Source: Gammaproteobacteria bacterium (GTDB taxonomy: Bacteria > Pseudomonadota > Gammaproteobacteria > UBA7966). From it: 17,412 nucleotides of DNA. Within the stretch, counting starts at the first letter, position 1. Each line of letters opens with the position of its first letter. The notes beneath the pieces were generated by a model. That model saw nothing but the letters and a program-made list of their open reading frames with translations. It had not been told where the DNA came from and searched no databases. A program made the translations under genes and the position numbers. The stretch covers positions 1 through 17,412 of the forward strand of contig DNIF01000198.1 of NCBI GenBank assembly GCA_003485715.1, written 5' to 3'. Below are positions 1 to 7,394 of the stretch, one piece after another.

Positions 1-700
1 TGAGCTGGATCTCGTTGCCGGCACCGCGCGGCGTGTTCTCCAGGATCCCCATGATGGCACCCGGGAGGATGTAGCGACCCACCACGGCGAGCGTCGACGG
101 GGCATCCTCCGGGCGTGGCTTCTCGACGATGCTGCGGATCTGGCCGACGTCCTGACCGATGGACTGCACCTCGACGATACCGTAGCGGTTGGTCTCCTCG
201 CGCGGCACGTTCTCTACCGCGATCACCCCGCAGCGATGGTAGTTGTAGACCTCCACCATCTGCTCGAGACAGTGACGCCCGCTGCCGGCGATGAGGTCAT
301 CGGCCAGGATGACGGCGAAGGGCTCGTTGCCCACCACTGGCTGCGCGCACAGCACTGCGTGACCCAGCCCAAGCGGCTCGGCCTGACGGATATAGATGCA
401 CTTCACGTGCGGCGGCAGGATGTTGCGCACGAGGTCGAGCATCTTCAGCTTGTTGGCCTTCTCCAGCTCTACCTCGAGCTCATAGGCCTTGTCGAAATGA
501 TCCGGGATGGAGCGCTTGTTGCGGCCCGTCACGAAGATCAGTTCGGTCATCCCGGCCGCCACCGCTTCTTCGGCGGCGTACTGGATGAGAGGTTTATCGA
601 CCACCGGCAGCATCTCCTTCGGGTTGGCCTTGGTGGCCGGAAGGAAGCGTGTGCCGAGGCCGGCGACGGGGAAAACGGCCTTGCGTACGGTTTGGGTCAT
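1..700 (-). CDS. galU: UTP--glucose-1-phosphate uridylyltransferase (partial, 3' end outside window)
   Basis: Makes UDP-glucose from UTP and glucose-1-phosphate in the cytoplasm, a precursor for cell-surface glycans. About 233 codons are present and the C-terminal part lies beyond base 1 (the family is usually about 290 residues). Translating the minus strand from the ATG at 700-698 gives MTQTVRKAVFPVAGLGTRF, then the KANPKEMLP and VVDKPLIQYA segments typical of GalU, an ILADD segment and a VEKP motif in the later nucleotidyl-transfer region. The start falls exactly where GalU proteins begin. It lies 42 nt downstream of the WbpM-like gene in the same direction, so it is probably the next gene of the same transcript. 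The ribosome-binding site is weak. The motifs distinguish it from RfbA and from ManC, both of which occur elsewhere in the window. Confidence 0.95.
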   Translation of the reverse strand, partial: MTQTVRKAVFPVAGLGTRFLPATKANPKEMLPVVDKPLIQYAAEEAVAAGMTELIFVTGRNKRSIPDHFDKAYELEVELEKANKLKMLDLVRNILPPHVKCIYIRQAEPLGLGHAVLCAQPVVGNEPFAVILADDLIAGSGRHCLEQMVEVYNYHRCGVIAVENVPREETNRYGIVEVQSIGQDVGQIRSIVEKPRPEDAPSTLAVVGRYILPGAIMGILENTPRGAGNEIQL

Positions 701-742
701 GACCGGTCTCGTTCGGAGGAATGCGGGCGAGAGGGACGCGTC

Positions 743-2677
743 TCAGGGCGCGCCGCGGCGGCGGAAAGGTATCACGTCGGCGACCACGTCGCCGCCGCCC
801 GAGTATTCCGGCACCGCTGCCAGCAGTAGCCGTCGCACGGCCGTCTCGTCGGCACCGGCACAGGCCTCCTCGAGGGCGGCAAGCTCTGACTCCAGACGCG
901 CGACATCGATAGGCCGCGCGCGCGCCTGGCGGATCTTGGGGTGCACGGTGGGCAGCACCGTTTCGTCGGAATAGAAGAGTTCCTCGGTCAGCTTCTCGCC
1001 GGGACGCAGCCCCGTGACCTCGATACGGATATCCACGTTGGGGCGCTTGCCCGCCAGGCGAATCATCTGTTCGGCGAGATCCGCGATGCGCACCGGTTCA
1101 CCCATGTCGAGCACGAAGATCTCGCCACCGCTGCCGATGACGCTCGCCTGCACGATGAGCTGGGCAGCCTCGGGAATGCTCATGAAATAACGGGTCATGT
1201 CCGGGTGCGTGAGTGTGAGCGGCCCGCCCTTGGCGATCTGCCGCTCGAAGATGGGCACCACACTGCCGGTAGACCGCAGGACGTTGCCAAAGCGCACGAC
1301 CACATGCCGCATGCCCGTGCTGAGGCCAGCGGCGGCATCGGCACCGCTTGCCCCACGCATCTGTGCACCCTCACACAGCATCTCCGCCAGTCGCTTGGTC
1401 GCTCCCATGACGCTGGAGGGTCGGACCGCCTTGTCCGAAGATATGAGCACGAAGGTCTCGCAGCCGACCGCGGCCGCAGCGCGCATGACCACGGCGGTAC
1501 CGAGCACGTTGTTGCGCACCGCCTCGCGTGCCTGTCGCTCCATGATGGGCACGTGCTTGTAGGCCGCTGCGTGGTAGACGAAGGTCGGTCGATGCTGCTC
1601 GAAGAGACTGCGCATCCCTTCTTCATCGCAGACATCCGCCACCACGCAGTGCAGCTCCGTGCCGGACGCCGTGCTGCGTCTCAGATCACGCTCCGCCTCG
1701 AAGAGGTTCAATTCGCACTGGTCACAGAGGACCAGACGTGCGGGGGCCGAGGCAAGGAGCTGACGGCAGAGTTCAAGCCCGATGGACCCCCCTCCGCCCG
1801 TGACCAGCACCACGCGCCCACCGAGACGGGCGTCGATGGCGTGCCGGTCCAGCCTGACCTGCTCCCGACCAAGTAGATCCTCGATCGCCACATCACGCAG
1901 TTCCGCCAGTGAACCGGAAGCACCGTTGACCAGATCCGCGAGCTTCGGCAGGGTGCGGAAGGGCAGCCCACTCGCCTCACAGGCGCGCACGATGCGCTGC
2001 ATCTGCGGGCTGGTGGCCGCCGGTACGGCGATGAGCAATGCATCGGCCTCCACCCGCTCACAGATGGCGGGCAATTCATCCACGCGACCAAGGACGGGCA
2101 CGCCATGAATACGCTGACGTTGCAGATCCGGGCGGTCATCTATGAAACCCACAGCGGCATGTGCCGGGCTGTGCAGCAGCTCGCGCACAAGTGATGCCCC
2201 GGTACGCCCAGCGCCCACCACCACGACGCGCTGCGCGCCCGGCTGGGTGACCGGCAGCCCCAGCGCGTGGTCCTTGTAAAGCCGCCAGGCCAGTCGCGGA
2301 CCACTGAGCGCTACCACCAGGAAGATCGGGTAGATGAGCGGCAGCGAACGGGGGAAGTCCTCGAGCCGCATCACGAGAAAGAGCGACAACACCAGGAGCA
2401 CCGTGCCGATGAGCGCCGCGCGCACGATGTTGGCAAGGTCGGGCAGGCTGGCGAAACGCCAGACGCCGCGATAGAGGCGCAGGCGCCAGTTGACCAGCCC
2501 CTGCAGGAGCACCGCCACCGGCAGTGTCGCGAGATGCATGGACCAGTACGGCTCGTGCGGCAGGGTCAGATTGAAGCGCACGAACCACGCTGCCTGCCAG
2601 GCCAGGGCGGACATCAGAAGGTCGTGCAGGATGACCAGCGTACGCAGGCTCAAGGGTGAATTCGGCATGTCCGCCAT
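743..2677 (-). CDS. wbpM: WbpM/CapD-type membrane nucleoside-diphosphate-sugar 4,6-dehydratase
   Basis: A 644-residue member of the WbpM/FlaA1-long family, which in O-antigen loci converts UDP-GlcNAc to the 4-keto-6-deoxy sugar leading to QuiNAc or FucNAc. The first 130 residues hold about four hydrophobic membrane segments (near 12-32, 48-62, 88-103 and 112-126). A first Rossmann-like domain has VVGAGRTG at 153-160. The catalytic SDR domain has TGGGGSIG at 293-300, SSDKAV at 413-418 and VMGATKR at 423-429. Met424-Lys428 replace the usual Tyr-Lys pair, which is the known feature of this family. Length is normal. Two nearby ATGs (2677 and 2668) are both possible starts; GGGG sits 5 nt before the first. 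It lies 76 bp after the WbpL-like gene, as in Pseudomonas clusters that end wbpV-wbpL-wbpM. The symbol is by family resemblance; the exact sugar is inferred. Confidence 0.9.
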   Translation of the reverse strand: MADMPNSPLSLRTLVILHDLLMSALAWQAAWFVRFNLTLPHEPYWSMHLATLPVAVLLQGLVNWRLRLYRGVWRFASLPDLANIVRAALIGTVLLVLSLFLVMRLEDFPRSLPLIYPIFLVVALSGPRLAWRLYKDHALGLPVTQPGAQRVVVVGAGRTGASLVRELLHSPAHAAVGFIDDRPDLQRQRIHGVPVLGRVDELPAICERVEADALLIAVPAATSPQMQRIVRACEASGLPFRTLPKLADLVNGASGSLAELRDVAIEDLLGREQVRLDRHAIDARLGGRVVLVTGGGGSIGLELCRQLLASAPARLVLCDQCELNLFEAERDLRRSTASGTELHCVVADVCDEEGMRSLFEQHRPTFVYHAAAYKHVPIMERQAREAVRNNVLGTAVVMRAAAAVGCETFVLISSDKAVRPSSVMGATKRLAEMLCEGAQMRGASGADAAAGLSTGMRHVVVRFGNVLRSTGSVVPIFERQIAKGGPLTLTHPDMTRYFMSIPEAAQLIVQASVIGSGGEIFVLDMGEPVRIADLAEQMIRLAGKRPNVDIRIEVTGLRPGEKLTEELFYSDETVLPTVHPKIRQARARPIDVARLESELAALEEACAGADETAVRRLLLAAVPEYSGGGDVVADVIPFRRRGAP

Positions 2678-2753
2678 GGTACCCCGGTGTGGACGGCATC
2701 GGGGTACCAGCCATAGGCCTGCTGATTGCGCGTACGCCGGTCAGCCCCGGATT

Positions 2754-3821
2754 TCAGGCCCCGCCCGGATCGCGCTCCGGGCCGATCGGGGAGGTCCCGC
2801 ATCGTGCGGCGTGCCAACGCAGGCCGAGCCAGACGAGCACGCCCCCCGACAGCACGGCCATACCCGCAAGCGGCGCGTCAGCGGGATGCGCAGCCATCCA
2901 CCAAGCCGTTGGCCAAAGCACCGCAAGCTGCACCCCGATGAACCCGGTCAGGAGCACACGCAAAGACACGCCGGCCAGCAGCAGTCGCTGGTAGGTGTGG
3001 CCGCGATGCGCCTGGAATGGCGAGTGCCCGCGCAGCACCCGAGTGACGAGTGTCAAGGTGGCATCGAGCACGAAGGGTGCGAGCAACACGAGCCACAGCG
3101 CCAGCGGCAGGGGCGTCGTCAGTGCGGCAATCAGCGCAAGCCCCGCCCACGCGCTACCGAGGCAGTAGCTGCCGACGTCACCCATGAACAAACGGGCCGG
3201 TGGCCAGTTGACCCAGAGGAAACCCAGGCTGCCGGCGGCCAGCGCACCCGCCACCAGAGCAAGCCCCGGCGCCCCAACCTGCCAGAGCAACAAGGCGGCT
3301 GCGACCCCGGCACCCGCGCCCTGGGTTCCGGCAAGTCCATCCGCACCATCCATGAAGTTGTAGAGGTTGGTCAGCCACACGCAGCCGGCGATCACGGCCA
3401 CGGCGAGCAGCCACGCCTCGAGTTCACCCTGCGCCGGTTGCGGCAGGATCCCGAGCGGCCACAGGATGAGAATCGCCAGGATCAACTGCACGGTCAGGCG
3501 CAAGCGGGCCGCAAGCCCGTGGCGGTCATCCAGCCAACCGAGAAGCGAGGAACCTCCCACCAGCAGCAACAGGGCCACTGCATGCGAGAGGGCAAGCCCG
3601 AGAAACAGAACGGCAGGGGGCAGGCTGGCGATCACTGCCGCGACGACGACCAGCCCTCCCCCACGCGGCGTGGGACGCGCATGCAGGCTGCGTGCATTCG
3701 GGTGATCGAGAACGCCACGTGCACTGAGCCAGTGCGCGAGCCAGCTACTCACCCGCGCACACACCGTCGCCAGCAGCACGAAGCCAAACACGACTACCGA
3801 GATGGTCGCGGCAAGGCTCAT
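2754..3821 (-). CDS. wbpL: Polyprenyl-phosphate HexNAc-1-phosphate transferase, WbpL/WecA type (glycosyltransferase family 4)
   Basis: An integral inner-membrane enzyme of the PNPT superfamily that transfers an N-acetylhexosamine phosphate from a UDP-sugar to undecaprenyl phosphate and so starts O-antigen assembly. The 355 residues are very hydrophobic, with about ten to eleven membrane segments. The family signatures appear in order: HPNARSLHARPTPRGGG at 40-56, the metal-binding LDD at 97-99, NLYNFMDGADGLAG at 152-165, MGDVGS at 213-218 and the HRGHTYQRL loop at 272-280. Its ATG overlaps the epimerase stop codon by 4 nt (ATGA), so the two genes are probably translationally coupled. Pairing with WbpV-like and WbpM-like genes favours FucNAc-1-P or QuiNAc-1-P as the transferred group. 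WecA (GlcNAc-1-P) is the main alternative and cannot be excluded from sequence alone. Confidence 0.9.
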   Translation of the reverse strand: MSLAATISVVVFGFVLLATVCARVSSWLAHWLSARGVLDHPNARSLHARPTPRGGGLVVVAAVIASLPPAVLFLGLALSHAVALLLLVGGSSLLGWLDDRHGLAARLRLTVQLILAILILWPLGILPQPAQGELEAWLLAVAVIAGCVWLTNLYNFMDGADGLAGTQGAGAGVAAALLLWQVGAPGLALVAGALAAGSLGFLWVNWPPARLFMGDVGSYCLGSAWAGLALIAALTTPLPLALWLVLLAPFVLDATLTLVTRVLRGHSPFQAHRGHTYQRLLLAGVSLRVLLTGFIGVQLAVLWPTAWWMAAHPADAPLAGMAVLSGGVLVWLGLRWHAARCGTSPIGPERDPGGA

Positions 3822-4789
3822 CGGTACGCCGGGTCGGCGTTCACCGACCGCCAGACATCGCGCAGGGTGGCAGCACTGTCGGTCACCGGGCAGTCGGGAA
3901 AGTCGGCGCGGAAGCGGGAATCGTCGAGTACCAGCGACGCCAGCAGCCGGTCAGCGAGCCCGGGGCGTCGCAACCAGCGGCAGGCGCGCGTGAGCAAGGC
4001 GGGGGAACAGCGCAGGAGTCGGGCGGGGTGTCCGCCGGCTTCGCCCAGTGCCCGCAACAGTCCCGGTGTGCTGAACTCCAGATCCGTCACATTCCAGCAA
4101 CCCGTCCGGGCTTGCGCTCCAGTAGCAAGATGCGCAAGCAACCAGACCAGACATTCGAGGCTCACCAGACTGCGCCGATTTTCGATGGTGGCCAGCGGCA
4201 AGGGCAGGCCACGCTCCAGAACCCTGCACAAGGTCGCCAGGTTGCCCTTCACACCGGCACCGATCACCAGCGGCGGCCGCACCACGGCGAGGGACATGTC
4301 GTGCCCGAGGCAGACTTCCTCGAGCAGCAACTCGGCAGCGAGCTTGCTGGCCCCATAAGCGTCCTCGGGACAGGCCGCATCGACTTCGGCGTGGCGGTGT
4401 GGCGAGCCGCCGCAGTCATTGGGTGAGCTGTTACCGTAGACCTTTGCACTACTCACGAGGACGAAGCGGCGGACCCCTGCCGACTGGGCCGCCGTGGCGA
4501 GCGCCAGACTTACCGCGACGTTATCCCGCACGAAGAGGGAGATTTCCGCGCTGGCCTGTGCAGCGGCATGCGTGCGCGCGGCCAGATGCACGACCGCGTC
4601 CACATCCTCGAAAAGCGCAGGATCAGGGCGCAGCAGATCGGGCACTGCGCGCACCGCAAGCCCTGCACCGCTCTCGAAGCCAGGCAGCGGCCGGCGCAGC
4701 AGCGCCGTGACGCGATGCCCGGCAGCGTGCAGATGCCTCGTGAGTGGCTGCCCGACGAATCCGCCGGCCCCGGTAAGCAGGACATGCAT
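3818..4789 (-). CDS. NAD-dependent epimerase/reductase of the WbpV type
   Basis: A 323-residue extended short-chain dehydrogenase acting on a nucleotide-linked N-acetylhexosamine. The N-terminal cofactor motif TGAGGFVG is at 6-13. The catalytic residues are Ser113/Ser114 in SSAKVYG and Tyr145-Lys149 in YGASK. NRRSLVS in the C-terminal half is typical of the WbpV/WcvB-like group. WbpV-type enzymes reduce or epimerise the 4-keto sugar made by WbpM-type dehydratases to give UDP-FucNAc or UDP-QuiNAc, which WbpL then uses; the gene order here (this gene, WbpL-like, WbpM-like) fits that pathway. The start ATG sits just after GAGGCC, so the ribosome site is very close. Its stop overlaps the next start. 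The substrate is inferred; a UDP-GlcNAc or UDP-Glc 4-epimerase is the alternative. Confidence 0.85.
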   Translation of the reverse strand: MHVLLTGAGGFVGQPLTRHLHAAGHRVTALLRRPLPGFESGAGLAVRAVPDLLRPDPALFEDVDAVVHLAARTHAAAQASAEISLFVRDNVAVSLALATAAQSAGVRRFVLVSSAKVYGNSSPNDCGGSPHRHAEVDAACPEDAYGASKLAAELLLEEVCLGHDMSLAVVRPPLVIGAGVKGNLATLCRVLERGLPLPLATIENRRSLVSLECLVWLLAHLATGAQARTGCWNVTDLEFSTPGLLRALGEAGGHPARLLRCSPALLTRACRWLRRPGLADRLLASLVLDDSRFRADFPDCPVTDSAATLRDVWRSVNADPAYR

Positions 4790-4894
4790 GGCCTCAGGCT
4801 AACAGGGGACGGCACCAGACCGGCATCTCACCGCTCAGCGCGGCCGAGCCGAGGTGCGCCTTGGTATGGGCGTGGGCGGAGGTGCCGAGGACCA

Positions 4895-5173
4895 TCACGA
4901 CGCGAGCCAGTTCTCGACAGCGAGTGAGGGCACTCGGGAGAACGCCTGCACGTTCGCGGTGACGACATCGACATCCGGGAAGTCGTCTTCGATGGGTTCG
5001 AGCGTGTCGAGCAGTTCGAGGAGATGTCCCGTGCAGATCGGCTCGACGATCAGTCGATCATCTTCCTTGTGCAGGAGGGCCTCGTCGCCCTGGAATTCGA
5101 ACTCTCGCGGGATGCGAAGCGCCTGATTGCGGCCGTTCCGGAAGAGCCTGACGTGGCGAATCGAGTCGCTCAT
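4895..5173 (-). CDS. VapB antitoxin N-terminus fused to a VapC toxin C-terminal tail (vapBC deletion remnant)
   Basis: Residues 1-67 of this 92-residue product look like a VapB antitoxin with an AbrB/MazE-type fold: VRLFRNGRNQALRIPREFEF at 8-27, EPICTG, LLELLDTLEPIEDDFPD. VapB would normally end a few residues later and be followed by an approximately 130-residue VapC PIN-domain nuclease. Instead, residues 70-92 (VVTANVQAFSRVPSLAVENW and the last three residues) match the usual last 20 or so residues of VapC, of the form VTNNTREFSRVPGLRVENW. The simplest reading is an in-frame deletion that removed the end of vapB and nearly all of vapC, joining near base 4970. None of the PIN-domain acidic residues remain. 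The start is the ATG at 5173, with GAGGGG about ten bases upstream; a GTG at 5182 is possible. Family assignment is by recalled consensus, not a search. Confidence 0.75.
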   Translation of the reverse strand: MSDSIRHVRLFRNGRNQALRIPREFEFQGDEALLHKEDDRLIVEPICTGHLLELLDTLEPIEDDFPDVDVVTANVQAFSRVPSLAVENWLAS

Positions 5174-5190
5174 TCGGCGCACCCCTCAGC

Positions 5191-5214
5191 CAGCCTATGC
5201 CGAAACATAGGTTG
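5191..5214. promoter_or_regulatory. Inverted repeat, candidate VapB operator
   Basis: CAGCCTATG, a 6-nt spacer and CATAGGTTG form a 9-bp inverted repeat with one mismatch (six inner base pairs perfect). It overlaps the -10 element of the vapB-like promoter and lies 18 bp upstream of the ATG. VapB antitoxins autoregulate by binding inverted repeats over their own promoters, so position and form fit; binding is inferred. Confidence 0.55.
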
Positions 5215-5232
5215 GGATGGCTGGAGGGTCAA
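5204..5232 (-). promoter_or_regulatory. Sigma-70-type promoter for the vapB remnant
   Basis: On the minus strand, TTGACC (5232-5227) is followed after exactly 17 bp by TATGTT (5209-5204). The -35 matches 5 of 6 and the -10 matches 4 of 6 consensus bases. The -10 lies inside the inverted repeat at 5191-5214. It sits about 30 bp upstream of the vapB-like start and in the gap after manC, so it could also supply transcription to the epimerase, wbpL, wbpM and galU. Confidence 0.55.
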
Positions 5233-5267
5233 TCCGGCGAGGAGGCGAACGTTCGCGACTCCCCACC

Positions 5268-5279
5268 GGCGGTTCCGCC
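5268..5279. other. Short perfect hairpin just downstream of manC
   Basis: GGCGG-TT-CCGCC is a 5-bp perfect stem starting 9 bases after the manC stop codon on the minus strand. A 12-bp perfect palindrome, GCGAACGTTCGC, follows at 5245-5256. There is no T-run, so this is at most a weak or partial terminator or mRNA-end structure between manC and the vapB remnant. Confidence 0.35.
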
Positions 5280-5287
5280 AACCCACC

Positions 5288-6718
5288 TCAGGCGCGGTTA
5301 TAGACATCCTGGAAACGCACGATGTCGTCCTCACCGAGATAGCTGCCAGACTGCACCTCGATGAGTTCGAGCGGAATGGTGCCCGGGTTTTCCAGCCGGT
5401 GACGCACACCGAGCGGAATGAAGGTGGACTGGTTTTCGGTGAGCAGGAAGACCTCATCGCCCTTGGTGACCTGCGCCGTGCCGGAAACGACAATCCAGTG
5501 CTCGGCGCGATGATGGTGCATCTGCAGGGAGAGTTTGCCGCCAGGCTTCACCGTGATGCGCTTGACCTGAAAGCGATCGCCGATGTCGATGCCCTCGTAG
5601 CTGCCCCAGGGCCGGTAGACGCAGCGATGGGTGAGCCGCTCGTCACGGCCCCGGCTTTTCAGCCACTCCACCACCTTCTTTACCTCCTGCGCCCGCGCCT
5701 TGGGTGCGACGAGTACGGCATCGGCAGTCTCCACTACGACCATGTCATCGCAACCCAGGGTGGCAACGAAACGGTGTTCGGCCACGATCATGCTGTCGGT
5801 GCAATCCACCGCGCAGACGTCGCCGCGGGTTGCGTTACCGCCCGCGTCGCGCGATGCGATCTCCCACAGGCTCGACCAGGCACCGACGTCGGACCACTCG
5901 GCATCGAGGGCCACTACCGCGCCCTCTTCGGGGGCAAGGTGCTCCATCACGGCGTAGTCGATCGAATCACTGGGGCTGGCGGTAAAGGCGGCCTTGTCCA
6001 GACGCACGAAGTCGGCGTCCACGCCCGCCGCTGCGTGCGCGGCCTCGACGGCGGCGAGCATGGCGGGCTGCAGGCGACCAAGGGCGGCCAGCCATGCCGA
6101 GGCTCGCACCATGAAAATTCCGCTGTTCCACAGATAGCTACCCGCGGCCACGTAAGCTGCGGCCGTGACGGCATCCGGCTTTTCGCGAAAGCCCGCGATG
6201 GCATGGGCCGCAGGACCGGGGGCGGCGTCGAGTCGGGCACCGACCTCGATGTAGCCGTAACCCGTTTCGGGGCTCGTCGGGACGATACCGAAAGTGACGA
6301 TACGCCCGGCCTCGGCGAGCGGCAGCGCCCGCTGCATGGCAGTGCAGAAGGACGCTGCATCCTTCACTACGTGGTCAGCCGGCATCATGACCAGCACCGG
6401 ATCGTTACCGTCCGCCCGCGCCACCAGTGCGGCGGCCGTGAGTGCCGGTGCCGTGTTGCGCCCCACAGGCTCCAGCACGATGCGGCTGCCGGTCACACCC
6501 AGCGCGCGCAACTGCTCGGCCACCATGAAGCGGTGTTCCTCGTTGCACACTACCAGCGGTGTTGCAGCATCGTTCAGCAGTCTGCCCCGCTCCACCGTGT
6601 CCTGGAGCAACGAACGCTCGCCGACCAGCGCCAGGAACTGCTTCGGGTAGAGTTCACGGGACAGCGGCCACAGGCGGGTACCACCGCCACCGGCGAGGAT
6701 CACGGGCAGGAAGTTCAT
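5288..6718 (-). CDS. manC: Bifunctional mannose-1-phosphate guanylyltransferase / mannose-6-phosphate isomerase
   Basis: A type II (AlgA/WbpW/ManC) enzyme of 476 residues, the normal length. The N-terminal domain makes GDP-mannose from GTP and mannose-1-phosphate; the C-terminal cupin domain interconverts fructose-6-P and mannose-6-P. Visible motifs are AGGGGTRLWPLSRELYPKQF at 9-28, FREKP at 177-181, and in the cupin QMHHHRAEHW at 399-408 and GSYLGEDDIVRFQD at 458-471. It lies 121 bp downstream of rfbC, enough for its own promoter: a -10-like TTAGACT lies on the minus strand near 6785-6779, without a clear -35. No GDP-mannose dehydratase is in the window, so the mannose may be used directly or further modified elsewhere. 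The symbol could equally be algA or wbpW. Confidence 0.95.
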   Translation of the reverse strand: MNFLPVILAGGGGTRLWPLSRELYPKQFLALVGERSLLQDTVERGRLLNDAATPLVVCNEEHRFMVAEQLRALGVTGSRIVLEPVGRNTAPALTAAALVARADGNDPVLVMMPADHVVKDAASFCTAMQRALPLAEAGRIVTFGIVPTSPETGYGYIEVGARLDAAPGPAAHAIAGFREKPDAVTAAAYVAAGSYLWNSGIFMVRASAWLAALGRLQPAMLAAVEAAHAAAGVDADFVRLDKAAFTASPSDSIDYAVMEHLAPEEGAVVALDAEWSDVGAWSSLWEIASRDAGGNATRGDVCAVDCTDSMIVAEHRFVATLGCDDMVVVETADAVLVAPKARAQEVKKVVEWLKSRGRDERLTHRCVYRPWGSYEGIDIGDRFQVKRITVKPGGKLSLQMHHHRAEHWIVVSGTAQVTKGDEVFLLTENQSTFIPLGVRHRLENPGTIPLELIEVQSGSYLGEDDIVRFQDVYNRA

Positions 6719-6839
6719 GTGGGCTCTCGGTCGTTGCGGTTGAATCGACGGGAAAAGAGAAGGACGGCGGGCGCGCGCAGTCTAACGCAAGGACCGGCCC
6801 GACCATCGCGGGCAATCACCAGGGCTGGAAGTCGGTCAC

Positions 6840-7394
6840 TCATCTGGCCTCGCCAGCTACCTCCCGCCAGGCTACGCCCGCCGCGTCCTTATCGGACACT
6901 TGCGGAGTGAGGCCGGCCAACGGCCAGTCGATCGCCAGATCCGGATCGTTCCAGGCGATACAACGTTCGCTCGCGGGGGCGTAGTACGCGGTGGTCTTGT
7001 AGAGGAAATCTGCACTCTCGCTCAACACCAGAAAGCCATGGGCGAGTCCCGGCGGGATGAATAGCTGCTCGTGGTTCTCGCCGCTCAGATGCCGGCCAAC
7101 CCAGCGACCACGGGTGGGTGAATCGGGGCGCAGATCCACGGCCACGTCGAAGACCTCGCCACTCGTCACCCGTACCAGTTTGCCCTGGGCGTCGGGCGGG
7201 ACCTGAAAGTGCAGGCCGCGCAGCACGCCACGGGCCGAGCGCGAGTGGTTGTCCTGCACGAACTGCCACTCGCCACCTACGGCCTCATTGAAGGCGCGCT
7301 GATTGAAGCTCTCCATGAAGAATCCACGTGCATCACCAAACACCTTCGGCGTGACGACGACGAGACCCGGAATGGCGAGTCGCCCCACTCTCAC
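6840..7394 (-). CDS. rfbC: dTDP-4-dehydrorhamnose 3,5-epimerase
   Basis: Third step of dTDP-L-rhamnose synthesis, epimerising C3 and C5 of dTDP-4-keto-6-deoxyglucose. I place the start at the GTG at 7394-7392, giving 184 residues, the usual family length. That GTG overlaps the rfbA stop as GTGA and has GAGG 5 nt upstream, whereas a longer open frame up to 7523 lies inside rfbA and encodes unrelated sequence. Visible family motifs are PKVFGDARGFF at 16-26, QDNHS at 47-51, LRGLHFQ with catalytic His62 at 58-64, PPGLAHGF at 114-121, Tyr132 in DFLYKTT, and SDKD near 167-170, which contributes the catalytic Asp. It is a cytoplasmic cupin and completes the rfbBDAC set here. Confidence 0.95.
   Translation of the reverse strand: MRVGRLAIPGLVVVTPKVFGDARGFFMESFNQRAFNEAVGGEWQFVQDNHSRSARGVLRGLHFQVPPDAQGKLVRVTSGEVFDVAVDLRPDSPTRGRWVGRHLSGENHEQLFIPPGLAHGFLVLSESADFLYKTTAYYAPASERCIAWNDPDLAIDWPLAGLTPQVSDKDAAGVAWREVAGEAR

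Noticed and set aside
2490..4358. 622-codon plus-strand frame opposite the wbpM/wbpL/epimerase genes
   Set aside because: It is antisense to three genes with clear family motifs, and its own product is Arg/Gln/His-rich with no recognisable domain; it is a product of high GC content.
4794..4915. Short minus-strand frame (reading VVMVLGTSAHAHTKAHLGSA) between the vapB remnant and the epimerase
   Set aside because: It slightly resembles the C-terminal end of universal stress proteins, but the glycine spacing is wrong and the match is too short to call a gene fragment.
5024..6910. 628-codon plus-strand frame opposite manC
   Set aside because: Antisense shadow of manC, which has complete active-site motifs; the product is His/Arg/Gly-rich without family features.
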